A stretch of DNA of 64,000 nt from CAZOVB01 sp964583095 (GCA_964583095.1 CAZOVB010000013.1:30249-94248); one strand, 5' to 3'. Positions 17,524 to 26,416 are shown, numbered from the stretch's first letter. Made by a program: numbers and translations. The notes: generated by a model from the sequence alone, not told the origin.

Positions 17524-17544
17524 CGCAGGCCACGTGAGCCTGCG
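17524..17544 (+). promoter_or_regulatory. leader hairpin of flagellin gene 2
   Basis: A 7 bp stem CGCAGGC / GCCTGCG with loop CACGTGA ends about 34 bases before the ATG at 17578. Compared with the hairpin before flagellin 1, the stem is kept while one pair changes from G-U to A-U and the loop differs. The rest of the 404-base region between the flagellins, apart from the terminator, shows nothing I can name. Confidence 0.55.
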
Positions 17545-17577
17545 ATTCATGTAGCGCATTATAGGGAGAATTGGCAG

Positions 17578-18756
17578 ATGCTGGCAATCAAGAACAATCT
17601 TATGGCCGAAACGGCCGCACGTCAGTTGAACATCAACTACGACCACCTGGGCAAGAGTGTCGCCCGGTTGTCGTCGGGCAAGCGGATCGTAACTGCGAAG
17701 GACGATGCCGCGGGTATGGCGGTTCAGGAACTCATCCGGGCCGACGTTCGCGTCTTGCGTCAGGGCAGCCGGAATGCCCAGGACGCCATCAGCATGCTTC
17801 AGACTTCAGAAGGCGCCCTGAGCGTCGTGGACGATATCCTCGTTCGCATGAAGGAACTGGCCGAGCAGGCTGCCACCGAGTCCTATTCGAACGAACAGCG
17901 AACGATCATGGACGAGGAATTCCAGCAGCTCATCAGCGAGATCGACCGAATCTCCAACAACACCTCGTTCAACAGCCTCAAGCTGCTCGACAGCGAAACC
18001 GAGACCTTCAACATTCACCTGGCCTCGACGGAATTGCTGGGCATCAACACCAAGGACATGACCTCAGCCGGCCTGGGACTCGGTGGCCAGAAGAGCTTCG
18101 CGGTGCTCAGCTCGGCCGTTCAGGTAAGCCACATCACCGACACGCTGAGCGTGGCTTCCACGGACATCTCGCTGAGCTTCGGCACGGCAGACTGCCAGAC
18201 GAGCTTCACCGTGCACCTGAGCAGCGGCGACAACACGCTCCAGGGGATCGTGGACAAGTTCAACTCGGCCTCTCGCGGTGTGACCGGCGAAGAGTATGAC
18301 GTCGCTTCGATCTACTACAACGAAGAGGACAAGACCTACGGCATCAAGCTCACGGCCATGTGGGGTGCTTCGGCCAATTCCATCACCGTCAGCGGCGGAG
18401 CAAACGATGTGGCTGCAGCCAACTGGGTCACGACTTCCGGTACCGGCACGCAGTTGAGTATTGCCGACCCGACCGAAGCGATGGGGGCGCTGAACACTAT
18501 CGGCGATGCCATTGAGACCAAGGATTCTTTCCGGGCCCGGCTGGGTTACCTGATGAACCGACTGGAATCGGCTGTCAGCGTGATCGACATCCAGGCCGAG
18601 AATCTCCTGGCCGCCGAGAGTCGCATTGCCGACGTGGATGTGGCCACCGAGATGGCAGCCTTGACGCGGCACCAGGTGCTGGCACAGGCGGGCATGAGCA
18701 TGCTCAGCCAGGCCAACTCGCTGCCGCAGATGGCCCTGAGTCTGCTCAACGGATAA
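17578..18756 (+). CDS. flagellin (paralogue)
   Basis: A 392-residue flagellin, close to the first copy along its whole length, with the strongest identity in the two terminal core regions and in the central FGTADCQTSFTVHLSSGDN stretch. Differences cluster in surface-type positions of the centre. It probably arose by tandem duplication with its own leader, since both leaders keep the same hairpin. Such pairs can give mixed or alternating filaments; which applies here is unknown. The start at 17578 follows AGGGAGAATTGGCAG. Confidence 0.95.
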   Translation: MLAIKNNLMAETAARQLNINYDHLGKSVARLSSGKRIVTAKDDAAGMAVQELIRADVRVLRQGSRNAQDAISMLQTSEGALSVVDDILVRMKELAEQAATESYSNEQRTIMDEEFQQLISEIDRISNNTSFNSLKLLDSETETFNIHLASTELLGINTKDMTSAGLGLGGQKSFAVLSSAVQVSHITDTLSVASTDISLSFGTADCQTSFTVHLSSGDNTLQGIVDKFNSASRGVTGEEYDVASIYYNEEDKTYGIKLTAMWGASANSITVSGGANDVAAANWVTTSGTGTQLSIADPTEAMGALNTIGDAIETKDSFRARLGYLMNRLESAVSVIDIQAENLLAAESRIADVDVATEMAALTRHQVLAQAGMSMLSQANSLPQMALSLLNG

Positions 18757-18791
18757 CGATCCGTTTCAGATTCCAGAACGCATTGAAGATA

Positions 18792-18824
18792 ACGAAGGCG
18801 TCGCCCCTCCGGCGGCGCCTTCGT
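18792..18824. terminator. hairpin between convergent genes
   Basis: A 9 bp inverted repeat ACGAAGGCG / CGCCTTCGT (18792-18800 with 18816-18824) lies between the stop of flagellin 2 and the stop of the regulator on the other strand. No clear T-run follows on either side, so it is a likely but weak bidirectional terminator. Confidence 0.55.
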
Positions 18825-18836
18825 CATGCGCGCCGG

Positions 18837-20072
18837 TCAGGTCCGGTGGGACGTCTTCGGCTCTGCGTCGATCCCGTCAAACGGGTACTGCGTCTGCTTG
18901 CGGTATTCGCTGGGGGTCATCCCGGTGTCCCGCTTGAAGGTGCGCATGAAATCCGAGATGTGTTTCCAGCCGCAACCCAGGGCGATGCTGCCGACCATCT
19001 CATCGCTGTGCGCGAGCAGTTCCTTGGCTTTGGAGATACGGCTGTCGCGAATCCATTGGGCGGGGCTGCAATCCAGGGCCGCCCGGAAAGACCGCTCCAG
19101 CGTGCTGCGCGACACGCCCAGGACCTCCCCGAGGCTCTCGACGCGGATGCCTTCGGAGAGTTTCTCCTCCACGGTCAGCATCGCCGAGGCCACCATCGGA
19201 TCTTCGCTTACGAACGCCGCCGTCGATTCCCGCTGAACCACCCGAACGGGGGGAAGGACAAGGTGCGTGCCTTCCTGGCCGTCGAACAGCCTGGCCATCA
19301 GTTGCACCGCCACCTGCCCGACGTGCTCCTGGCCCGGATCCAGGCTGGAAAGGGCCGGCTCGCAGATCTCGCAGCGGGTCAGGGCGTTGTCCACGCCCAG
19401 GACAGCCAACTCTTCGGGCACCTGAATGCCTGCTTCATTGGCTACATCGATCACCCGCGAGCCGATCTGGTCGTTGAAAGTGAGCATTCCCACAGGGCCG
19501 GTGATCGCAGCAAACCACCGCCGAAGAAACTCCTCGTGGTATAGTTCGACCCAGGAAGGGAGGGTCTTGCCGTCCGGGCCGTAGAGAACTTCCACCTCCA
19601 CCCCGCTGTTCCTGGCTTGGTCGGAAAAGCCCTTGGCCCGCAGGCGGGAACAGGGGTGCTCGAAGCCGCAGTAGGCCAGTTGCCGATACCCGCGATGAAG
19701 GAAGAAGTCTGCGCCCATGCCCCCGACACCCTCGTCATCGATAACCACTGAAGAAGTCGTCGGCCCGATCCGGTTCGAACCGATGTGTACGATCGGGCGC
19801 TGGATCTTCGGCCAAAGATCCCGAATCCCCTCTCCGCCTTCGCGCAGAACGATGAAGCCGTCCGCCTGGCTGTGTTGAATGGCCTTGCGCAGTTCATGTT
19901 CTACGGTGGGGGTGAGGATGCGCCAACGGAATCGCCGGAGTTTCCGGGCTTCCTCGACGGCCCCGCGGACAAGCTTCTCTCCCCGGTTGCTGGACATGTG
20001 GATCAGAAGGTCCACTTTCAGCGGTGCGGCTCGAACGGCGGATTCTCTTGGCATGGATCGTCTCCTGTTCAA
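18837..20072 (-). CDS. XylR-type regulator (LacI-like sensor + AraC HTH)
   Basis: A 411-residue transcription factor with a periplasmic-binding-protein (LacI-type) sensor domain at about 20-290 and two AraC helix-turn-helix motifs at the C-terminus (about 300-395; VESLGEVLGVSRSTLERSFRAAL and GSIALGCGWKHISDFMRTFKRDTGMTPSEYR). This is the XylR architecture, in which a sugar bound by the sensor controls nearby catabolic genes. A start at the second Met (20054) is possible. It lies directly downstream of the sulfatase on the same strand, so a sulfated glycan fragment is a plausible inducer, though this is inference. Confidence 0.9.
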   Translation of the reverse strand: MNRRRSMPRESAVRAAPLKVDLLIHMSSNRGEKLVRGAVEEARKLRRFRWRILTPTVEHELRKAIQHSQADGFIVLREGGEGIRDLWPKIQRPIVHIGSNRIGPTTSSVVIDDEGVGGMGADFFLHRGYRQLAYCGFEHPCSRLRAKGFSDQARNSGVEVEVLYGPDGKTLPSWVELYHEEFLRRWFAAITGPVGMLTFNDQIGSRVIDVANEAGIQVPEELAVLGVDNALTRCEICEPALSSLDPGQEHVGQVAVQLMARLFDGQEGTHLVLPPVRVVQRESTAAFVSEDPMVASAMLTVEEKLSEGIRVESLGEVLGVSRSTLERSFRAALDCSPAQWIRDSRISKAKELLAHSDEMVGSIALGCGWKHISDFMRTFKRDTGMTPSEYRKQTQYPFDGIDAEPKTSHRT

Positions 20073-20144
20073 AATGCCTTTCGAACCGATTGTACGACAA
20101 AGTGATAAAAAATGTCAACCAGACCCTGTTTGTCTGGAAGCGGC

Positions 20145-21605
20145 TCAGGCGTGGGTGATCTGCTCGGGATGGCGGCTCTGGCCGGCCAGGCAGGCATCCA
20201 GCAGTTCGGCTCTGAGTCGCAGGACGTCGTGTTCGCGGCCGGCGAGACCGGCGAGATTCACCGTCTCCTGCGGGTCCTGTTCCAGGTCGGTCAGTTCTTC
20301 CTGGCCCGTCTGGTAACGGGTGTACTTGAATTGCCCGGTGACGAGGGTGCGGCTGGCGATGTCCAGATTGCCGTAGCCGTTGCGATATTCGATCACGCAG
20401 CATTTCCGCACGGCCGAGGCCTGGCCGCTGAGCATCGGCGCAAGCGAAACGCCTTCGATCCACGGGGGAGAATCGACGCCCAGGGCTTCGCAGATCGTCG
20501 GGGCCAGGTCGATCGCACTGCTCAGGCCTCGGAGCTCATTGCCCTCCGTGATCCCCGGTCCTGCCAGGATCAGCGGCGTCGAGACGAGGCCCTCGTAGAA
20601 GAAGGGGCCCTTGAGCCACAGGCCATGGTCGCCCAGGAGTTCCCCGTGATCGCTGGTGAAGATCACGAGGGTGGATTCATCCAGACCGGTCTGCCCCAGC
20701 GTCTGGAGGATCTTCCCGACGTTGCGGTCGATCAGATCCACCATCGCAGCGGTGTTGGCGATGCGCCGCCTTGCGGTCTTCTCGTCGATGCCCTCGGGAT
20801 GATGTGCCTCCCGCAGGCCTCCGCGATGCCACTCGCCGCGGAAGTGCCTTCGGTAATGCTCGGGACGCGTGTCCAGATCATCCGGTGAGCCGATAGGCGG
20901 CGGAGCATCCTGAGGAGCGTACCGGTCCGCAATCTCCTCCGGCGGGTCGAACGGGTGGTGCGGATCGGGAAAGGACGCGCACAGGAAGAAGGGCTTGCTT
21001 CCGGGCTTGCGGGATCGAAGATACCGGCAGGTCCTCTCGGCCACAAAGGCCGAATCGTGCAGTCGTGCTGGAATCGGACGCGTCTTGGTCACGGGATCGG
21101 TCTTTAGCATCTCTTCACTGCCGCCGTTTTCGAAGAACCACCGGCCGTAATGGGCCAGGGGGCTGGTGTGTCCCAGGGCTAACTCGACGTGGTCAAAGCC
21201 CCAGTAGGGCCCGTTCCAATCGTAGTCGTTTCCGACCCGTCTCCAGAAGGCCATGGATTCAATATTGCCCGCATCGCCCCCGAAGGGGGTGAAGTGAATC
21301 TTGCCGACACTGGCGGTTGAAAATCCCTGGCTGCGGAGATACTCGGGCAAAGTGGGTTGGGGATCGAGAAGCAGGCCGTTGGTCCAGAGTCCGTGGTTGG
21401 AGGGCATGCGTCCACTCATCAGCGAAAGGCGGTTGGGCATGCAGATCGGGTTGGCCACGTAGTTCCTCACCAGCCGGGCCCCTCGCCGGGCCAGGGCATC
21501 CAGGTTCGGCGTGGAGGTATAGCGGTTGCCGTAACAGCCGAGGCTGTCGCGGCGTTGCTGATCGGTCAGGATGACAAGGACGTTACGTATCTGGTCGAAG
21601 GGCAT
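20145..21605 (-). CDS. sulfatase (formylglycine-dependent)
   Basis: A 486-residue type I sulfatase that hydrolyses sulfate esters. The formylglycine motif CMPNR (CxPxR) is at residues 55-59, followed by LSLMSGR. The metal-binding start NVLVILTDQQRRD and the later TSDHGELLGDHG are present. I chose the ATG at 21605 because the domain starts ten residues later. A longer frame to 21701 would add 32 residues with a hydrophobic patch, so export by that extension cannot be excluded. Planctomycetes use many such enzymes on sulfated algal glycans. Conversion to the active residue needs a formylglycine-generating or anSME enzyme not in this window. Confidence 0.92.
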   Translation of the reverse strand: MPFDQIRNVLVILTDQQRRDSLGCYGNRYTSTPNLDALARRGARLVRNYVANPICMPNRLSLMSGRMPSNHGLWTNGLLLDPQPTLPEYLRSQGFSTASVGKIHFTPFGGDAGNIESMAFWRRVGNDYDWNGPYWGFDHVELALGHTSPLAHYGRWFFENGGSEEMLKTDPVTKTRPIPARLHDSAFVAERTCRYLRSRKPGSKPFFLCASFPDPHHPFDPPEEIADRYAPQDAPPPIGSPDDLDTRPEHYRRHFRGEWHRGGLREAHHPEGIDEKTARRRIANTAAMVDLIDRNVGKILQTLGQTGLDESTLVIFTSDHGELLGDHGLWLKGPFFYEGLVSTPLILAGPGITEGNELRGLSSAIDLAPTICEALGVDSPPWIEGVSLAPMLSGQASAVRKCCVIEYRNGYGNLDIASRTLVTGQFKYTRYQTGQEELTDLEQDPQETVNLAGLAGREHDVLRLRAELLDACLAGQSRHPEQITHA

Positions 21606-21763
21606 GGTTCTGTGTTTTCCGTTTCGGGGGCAGGGAGCAAGCATCAAAGGTACCGCCGCGAAGAAGGCCAGGCAAGAGAGCGGATTCGAGGAAGACCCCA
21701 AGCTGCGGCGCTAGAATACATCATGAGACCACATACGGAGTCTGCATCCTGGGAGAAAGTATC

Positions 21764-22090
21764 ATGACGCAATTATCATCCAAAAGCTGCACGGCCTGCA
21801 AAGAAGGCGAGAACCCCCTGACAGGCCAAGAGCTTCAGGAATACGTCCAACAGATAGACGATCAGTGGCAGGTGGTCGACGAGCACCACATCGAAAGGGA
21901 TTTCTCCTTCGATGACTTTCGTTCTGCCCTGGATTTCGTCAACCGCGTGGGCGAACTGGCCGAGCAGGAAGGGCACCACCCGAATATCAACGTCACCTAC
22001 GGCAAAGCCAAGGTCAAACTTCTGACGCACAAGATCGACGGGCTCAGCCCGAATGATTTCATCCTGGCAGCCAAGATCGACCGGCTCTGA
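21764..22090 (+). CDS. pterin-4a-carbinolamine dehydratase, copy 1
   Basis: A 108-residue PCD/DCoH-fold protein that dehydrates 4a-hydroxytetrahydrobiopterin. It carries the family motif EGHHPNINVTYGKAKVKLLTH followed by D, with the His-His pair and the distal His of the active site. A CTAC (CxxC) motif sits at the N-terminus, as in many bacterial members. No aromatic amino-acid hydroxylase lies near it, so the role could be in another pterin pathway (for example molybdopterin-linked). It is followed 79 bases later by a second copy. Confidence 0.92.
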   Translation: MTQLSSKSCTACKEGENPLTGQELQEYVQQIDDQWQVVDEHHIERDFSFDDFRSALDFVNRVGELAEQEGHHPNINVTYGKAKVKLLTHKIDGLSPNDFILAAKIDRL

Positions 22091-22169
22091 GAATTGCGGC
22101 TTGCCGGATAGCTTCTGTTTCTACTTCAAACCGGCCGCACGGGTTCCACGCGCGGAAGGATACGTAGCC

Positions 22170-22520
22170 ATGAATCAACTGGCCGAAATGAACTGCAGTC
22201 CCTGTCACGAAGGCGGAAAGCCGCTGGAAGCCAAGAAGCTCCAGTTGCTCCTGCATCGCATCGAGGGGTGGCGCCTGGTCGAGGGACGAAAGCTGGATAA
22301 GACGTTCGAGTTTCCCGACTTCGAGGCGGCCCTGGATTTTGTCAACCACATAGGGCGCACTGCCCAGGAGCAGGGCCACCACCCCGACCTGCACCTCTCG
22401 TGGGGCAAGGTCACTGTTGAAACCTGGACCCACAAGGTAGATGGCCTGACGGAGAATGATTTCATCCTGGCAGCCAAGATCGACCGCCACTACGCCAACA
22501 GCATTCCCAATCCCACGTAA
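22170..22520 (+). CDS. pterin-4a-carbinolamine dehydratase, copy 2
   Basis: A 116-residue paralogue of the preceding protein, starting at the ATG at 22170. The active-site motif is QGHHPDLHLSWGKVTVETW, then THKVDG. The N-terminal CSPC and the C-terminal NDFILAAKIDR are shared with copy 1, the latter almost identically at DNA level, which points to a local duplication. It differs in surface positions and has a longer tail. Function is inferred from the family only. Confidence 0.9.
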   Translation: MNQLAEMNCSPCHEGGKPLEAKKLQLLLHRIEGWRLVEGRKLDKTFEFPDFEAALDFVNHIGRTAQEQGHHPDLHLSWGKVTVETWTHKVDGLTENDFILAAKIDRHYANSIPNPT

Positions 22521-22541
22521 GGGCGCCCAGGGACTGGAATC

Positions 22542-23663
22542 TCAGAGCGAGTCCAAAATGCGGAGATAGCTGCGGTACCTGCGCGGAGGGATGGACCCTG
22601 CCTTGACGCCCTGAAGGATCGCACAGCCCGGTTCGTGCGTGTGCGTGCAGTTGTTGAACTTGCACTGGCCCCCGAGTTGCTCAAACTCCGGGAAGAACCA
22701 GGGCAACTGCTCGGGCTGAATGTACATGCCCAGTTCCCGAATACCGGGAGTGTCCACCAGCAGCCCCCCGCCGGGCAGGTCGTAGACCACCGCGGCCGAT
22801 GTGGTATGTCGGCCCCGCTCGTCCTTGGCGCGGACGCTGCGGGTTCTGCCCCGGGCCGAGGGAATCATCGCGTTGATCAACGTCGTCTTGCCCACGCCGC
22901 TTAGACCTGAGAGAACGGTGGCCTTTGCTTCCAGGGCAGCTTTGAGATCTTCCAGGCCTTGGCCTGTGATGGCCGATACGCAGAAGATCTCCAAACCCAG
23001 GTCCCGGTATTGTTCTCGCCACGTCTTGTCGGGCTCTTCCAGGTCGGTCTTGTTGAATACCAGGATCGGTTCGAGTTCCCCGCGCTGAGCGATGATCAGG
23101 TACCGATCGATCAGTCCGGAGGGAACCTTGGGCCGGCGGACCGAGGCGATGATCAGCAGCGTGTCCATGTTGGCGGCGATGATCTTCTCGTAGGTCTCGG
23201 TCTCATATTCGTCGCGCCGCTTTCCGCGCATGGGCACGGGGCGGGAAAGCACGGTCCGGCGGGGCTCACGCGAGAGAACCATTGCATCGGCCCGGTCCTT
23301 GTCCTGGGCCATGTCCCCGTCGGAAGCCCCTTGGGTCAGCGCCACGGTAACCCCGTCGCCCACCGCCAGCGCGCTGGAGCCTTCCTCCAGGCCCCGGAAC
23401 GTTTTGGCGATTCCGCAGAGCAGTTCTTCGCTGGGGGTCCGGACGAGACACCCCCCGGGGAAGAAACCCGTTACCATGCCCTCGGCGGTAGGCAGGTCCT
23501 GGAGATTCTCGGGCTGGGCGAACCGATCCTGTCGCAGCTTGACTTCCGGAGCGGCAAATTTGTCGCGTCGATGCGTTCGGTCAACGGCGTCTTCGCCGGC
23601 CTGGTGGTATCGGCTGTGCCAGGTCTTGTTGCGTCTGCGGGATTTGCCCTTGCCTTTGGCCAT
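22542..23663 (-). CDS. rsgA: ribosome small-subunit-dependent GTPase A
   Basis: A 373-residue RsgA (YjeQ), a circularly permuted GTPase that helps mature the 30S subunit. In the permuted order are NKTD (204-207), the Walker A GLSGVGKT (253-260) and DTPG (304-307). The C-terminal zinc domain has Cys334, Cys339, His341 and Cys347. An OB-fold region precedes the GTPase domain. The N-terminus is strongly basic, with a longer-than-usual loop at 135-165. It is followed on the same strand by no gene; the stop is 22 bases from the stop of PCD copy 2. Confidence 0.95.
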   Translation of the reverse strand: MAKGKGKSRRRNKTWHSRYHQAGEDAVDRTHRRDKFAAPEVKLRQDRFAQPENLQDLPTAEGMVTGFFPGGCLVRTPSEELLCGIAKTFRGLEEGSSALAVGDGVTVALTQGASDGDMAQDKDRADAMVLSREPRRTVLSRPVPMRGKRRDEYETETYEKIIAANMDTLLIIASVRRPKVPSGLIDRYLIIAQRGELEPILVFNKTDLEEPDKTWREQYRDLGLEIFCVSAITGQGLEDLKAALEAKATVLSGLSGVGKTTLINAMIPSARGRTRSVRAKDERGRHTTSAAVVYDLPGGGLLVDTPGIRELGMYIQPEQLPWFFPEFEQLGGQCKFNNCTHTHEPGCAILQGVKAGSIPPRRYRSYLRILDSL

Positions 23664-23684
23664 AGGCCTTATTGTACCGCGGGG

Positions 23685-24584
23685 CTAGTGCGACTGGGGC
23701 AGGATTTTGAGCAGATCCAGCAGCAGCACGGCGATGGCCCCCAGAACGACCAGGGCAAAGTACTTCCGCAGACGATCGCCATGGAGCTTGTGGCAGATCT
23801 TGGCCCCGATCTGGATGCCGATGGTACTGGTTACGAGCAGACACATGGCCACGGGCAGATTGACCTCGTCGGCCAGGCCGTAACGAACCGTAGCGGTCGT
23901 ACTGGAGAACAGGACGACTCCAAGGCTTGTCCCGACGGCCTGGTGGGGCGTCAGACCAACCACCAGCAGGAGAATCGGCATGAACAGCACGCCCCCGCCC
24001 ACGCCCAGCAGCCCGGTGAGGATCCCGACCGAAAAGCCCACCAGGATCAGACCCGGAAGGGAGGTCTGGGGCCTGTTGGCCCGGCGCAGATCCACGCGGG
24101 GCCCCAGGGGCAGTTTCTGAAGCAGCGAGCGGCTCGTGCCCTCCTTGGCCCCGCCGCGCCAGACCAGAATGGCCGTGCTCACCAGCAGCGGAAGGTAGAG
24201 GATCTGCATGGCCGTCTTGAAGTCGGCATCGGAGGACGAGACCCCCTTGATCGCCACCTGGAGCTGTTTGCCCACCAGCGTTCCGACCACGGCTCCAATG
24301 GCCATCAGCAGCGTGGTGGTTGGTTCCCAGTTGCCCATTCTGCCATGGCGGCGCAGCCCCGAGGCGCTGGACCCGATGATGTAGCAGACATCGCTGCCCA
24401 CCGCGATGGTGGGGGGCAGGCCGAAGACCGTCATCAGCAGCGGGCTGACCAGAAAGCCCCCTCCCACGCCGAAAATTCCGGTAAGGTTCCCGATGACAAA
24501 CCCCAGCCCCATCAGGGCCAGGACCAGCATCAGATTGCTTTGGAAATACGACGGCGGAAGCGACCAGAGTTCAGCCAGCATCAT
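23685..24584 (-). CDS. TauE/SafE-family permease
   Basis: A 299-residue integral membrane protein with about eight helices in two repeats. Each repeat has the Gly-rich TauE/SafE motif: GNLTGIFGVGGGFLVSPLL near the start and GILTGLLGVGGGVLFMPIL after the middle. Family members export sulfite, sulfoacetate or other organic anions. The substrate here is unknown. Its ATG overlaps the stop of the 41-residue gene upstream (ATGA), so the two are probably translationally coupled. A start three bases downstream (24581) is equally possible. Confidence 0.9.
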   Translation of the reverse strand: MMLAELWSLPPSYFQSNLMLVLALMGLGFVIGNLTGIFGVGGGFLVSPLLMTVFGLPPTIAVGSDVCYIIGSSASGLRRHGRMGNWEPTTTLLMAIGAVVGTLVGKQLQVAIKGVSSSDADFKTAMQILYLPLLVSTAILVWRGGAKEGTSRSLLQKLPLGPRVDLRRANRPQTSLPGLILVGFSVGILTGLLGVGGGVLFMPILLLVVGLTPHQAVGTSLGVVLFSSTTATVRYGLADEVNLPVAMCLLVTSTIGIQIGAKICHKLHGDRLRKYFALVVLGAIAVLLLDLLKILPQSH

Positions 24585-24706
24585 ATCTCGGCCTCTTCTT
24601 TCTTCTTGGGGCTCTTGCGGCCCAGGCGATGGGTAACCTCCTCGACGAGCAGGCCGAACGAGATCGGAATCAGTACGTACAGCAGAATTTCAATGGCTTT
24701 GGGCAT
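24581..24706 (-). CDS. 41-residue membrane microprotein
   Basis: On the minus strand, the ATG at 24706 opens a 41-residue frame. It starts MPKAIEILLYVLIPISFGLL and ends in a Lys-rich tail (GRKSPKKKEEAEI). One transmembrane helix with a basic cytosolic tail is expected. The stop overlaps the start of the TauE permease. The overlap, the coherent hydrophobic-then-basic layout and the absence of another gene here support real coding. A regulatory or structural partner role for the permease is a guess. Confidence 0.6.
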   Translation of the reverse strand: MPKAIEILLYVLIPISFGLLVEEVTHRLGRKSPKKKEEAEI

Positions 24707-24835
24707 GGTTTTCTCCAGACAAGAGCGTGGCATCATAGTGAACCGCGGCGCAGGCCGCAAGCCGCACAGGGCAACTTTGCGCAGCGGCCGCCGGAAGACC
24801 GATAGGTAAGACGATAGAGCATGGGAGTCTTGGAA

Positions 24836-25450
24836 ATGAGCATCCGACGCTTGACACTACTGCTTCTGCTGACGCTCCAGGCCGGCTGCCTGGAGGATCG
24901 GCAGATGCGATCCTCCTCCGGCGGCCAGGCAGTGACCGATCTGACCAACCCGTTTTTCGCCCTGGCGATTCAGCAAAGCGGTCGCAAAATCCCGATCCGC
25001 GACCATACGATTGTGCTTCGACCCGGTCCGTTCGATGTTCTGGTCGCGCTTCCCCAGCCGGGGGGAGTGTTTGTAAACGCTTCGCGAAAGCCCGACCTGG
25101 CCGGCCATGCCATGCGCGGCGGACGCGTGGACGATCGCATGCCCCTCGAAGCCTACAGCGAGGAGTCTTCCAGCATTCTCACCCTGGCACAGAAAGGCTA
25201 TGCCTACTGGTACTACATGGCCCCGGGGATCAGCAAATTCACGGATGTCCGAATCGTCGAGCATCCCCGGATGGGTCGAACCTGGGTCTGCAAGAAAACC
25301 CTCAATTCCTGGCGGGATACCAACTCCTCCCCTCGCAAGATGTCCCAACTGCGAGGAAGCGAAATCTTCCTGGTCTTCGTCAAGGGCGACTGGCGCGACC
25401 AGAGGCGCGTGGAGCAGTCGCATGAGTGGCTGCGGATTGTTTTCCGATAG
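24836..25450 (+). CDS. lipoprotein, unknown function
   Basis: A 204-residue lipoprotein starting at the ATG at 24836 (an in-frame ATG at 24821 would add five residues). The signal peptide RRLTLLLLLTLQ ends with the lipobox QAGC. The mature part is mostly beta, with a central segment that contains GRTWVCKKTLNSW. I do not recognise the family. It is convergent with the endonuclease IV gene, with 12 bases between stops. Confidence 0.75.
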   Translation: MSIRRLTLLLLLTLQAGCLEDRQMRSSSGGQAVTDLTNPFFALAIQQSGRKIPIRDHTIVLRPGPFDVLVALPQPGGVFVNASRKPDLAGHAMRGGRVDDRMPLEAYSEESSSILTLAQKGYAYWYYMAPGISKFTDVRIVEHPRMGRTWVCKKTLNSWRDTNSSPRKMSQLRGSEIFLVFVKGDWRDQRRVEQSHEWLRIVFR

Positions 25451-25462
25451 CTCCTGCCGGTG

Positions 25463-26305
25463 CTACATCAGCGACAGGAGCGTCGCGTAGTTCACTTCGT
25501 CCCAATCTTTGCCCGAGGGGTGCTTCTTCTTGGGCGTTTCCAGGATCAGCGGAATCTTCCCTGCCCAATCGCAGGCCAGCAGGGAGGCAAAGCCCTTTAG
25601 GCCGATCTTCCCCAGGCCGATGTGTTCGTGGCGGTCCACCCGGCAGGCCAGGTCGCGCTTGGAGTCGTTGAGATGAACAGCCAGGAGGTTCTCAAGACCC
25701 AGCACGTCGTCGAATTTCCGGAAGGTTCCGCGGCAGGTCTTGGGGGATCGGATATCGTAGCCGGCTGCAAAAATGTGGCAGGTATCCAGGCAGATGCCGA
25801 TGCGCCGCCTCCGGGCGACGCGTTTTCGAATCCGGGCAAGTTGCTCGAAGCTGCAGCCCAGGCTCCGGCCCTGACCGGCTGTGGTTTCCAGGAGGATCTT
25901 CGGGCGGATTTTCGGACAGCGATCCAGGATTTCATCCAACGCCTGGGCCACCAGGGCGATTCCCCTCTCCGGGTTTTCGTGGGCCCCGGGGTGAAAAACC
26001 AGGTATTCGATCCCCAGCAGACCGCAGCGGGTGAGGTCTTCGACCATTGCATCGATACTCTTCGGGCGGACTATCGGGCTTCCCGCGAGGTTGACCAGGT
26101 AGGATCCGTGAGCGACAACAGGCCGTATATCCTTGTTTCGCTTGATCTTGCGGAAACGGGAGATTTGCTCGGCCTCGAGGGGCTTGGCTTTCCACTGGAC
26201 CTGGTTGCGGACGAAGATCGCCGCGCAATTGAAGCCGTACTCCTCGGCGGCCAGGAGGGCATGGTGCATTCCTCCGGAAATACTCAGGTGCGAGCCGATT
26301 CGCAT
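25463..26305 (-). CDS. nfo: endonuclease IV (AP endonuclease)
   Basis: A 280-residue apurinic/apyrimidinic endonuclease of base excision repair, a TIM barrel with three zinc ions. It starts MRIGSHLSISGG as in the family. The metal motifs are VFHPGAHE, LLETTAGQG, CLDTCHIFAAGYD and HLNDSK, with VDRHEHIGLG near the end. The ATG at 26305 is chosen over an upstream one because it fits the conserved N-terminus. It is divergent from the following gene by about 110 bases. Confidence 0.95.
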   Translation of the reverse strand: MRIGSHLSISGGMHHALLAAEEYGFNCAAIFVRNQVQWKAKPLEAEQISRFRKIKRNKDIRPVVAHGSYLVNLAGSPIVRPKSIDAMVEDLTRCGLLGIEYLVFHPGAHENPERGIALVAQALDEILDRCPKIRPKILLETTAGQGRSLGCSFEQLARIRKRVARRRRIGICLDTCHIFAAGYDIRSPKTCRGTFRKFDDVLGLENLLAVHLNDSKRDLACRVDRHEHIGLGKIGLKGFASLLACDWAGKIPLILETPKKKHPSGKDWDEVNYATLLSLM

Positions 26306-26416
26306 CAGACCAATCCTTGCAAAGGCAGGCCAAGTCATTACACTTGTACGATCCAACCGGGCGCTGCTGCTGCGCCCACGTTACCATGATTCAAACCAGC
26401 AACGCTAGGAGTTCCC

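Noticed and set aside
22959..24809. 616-codon plus-strand frame across rsgA and the TauE gene
   Set aside because: Both genes on the minus strand have clear motifs; this frame reads as low-complexity Gly/Gln/His sequence.
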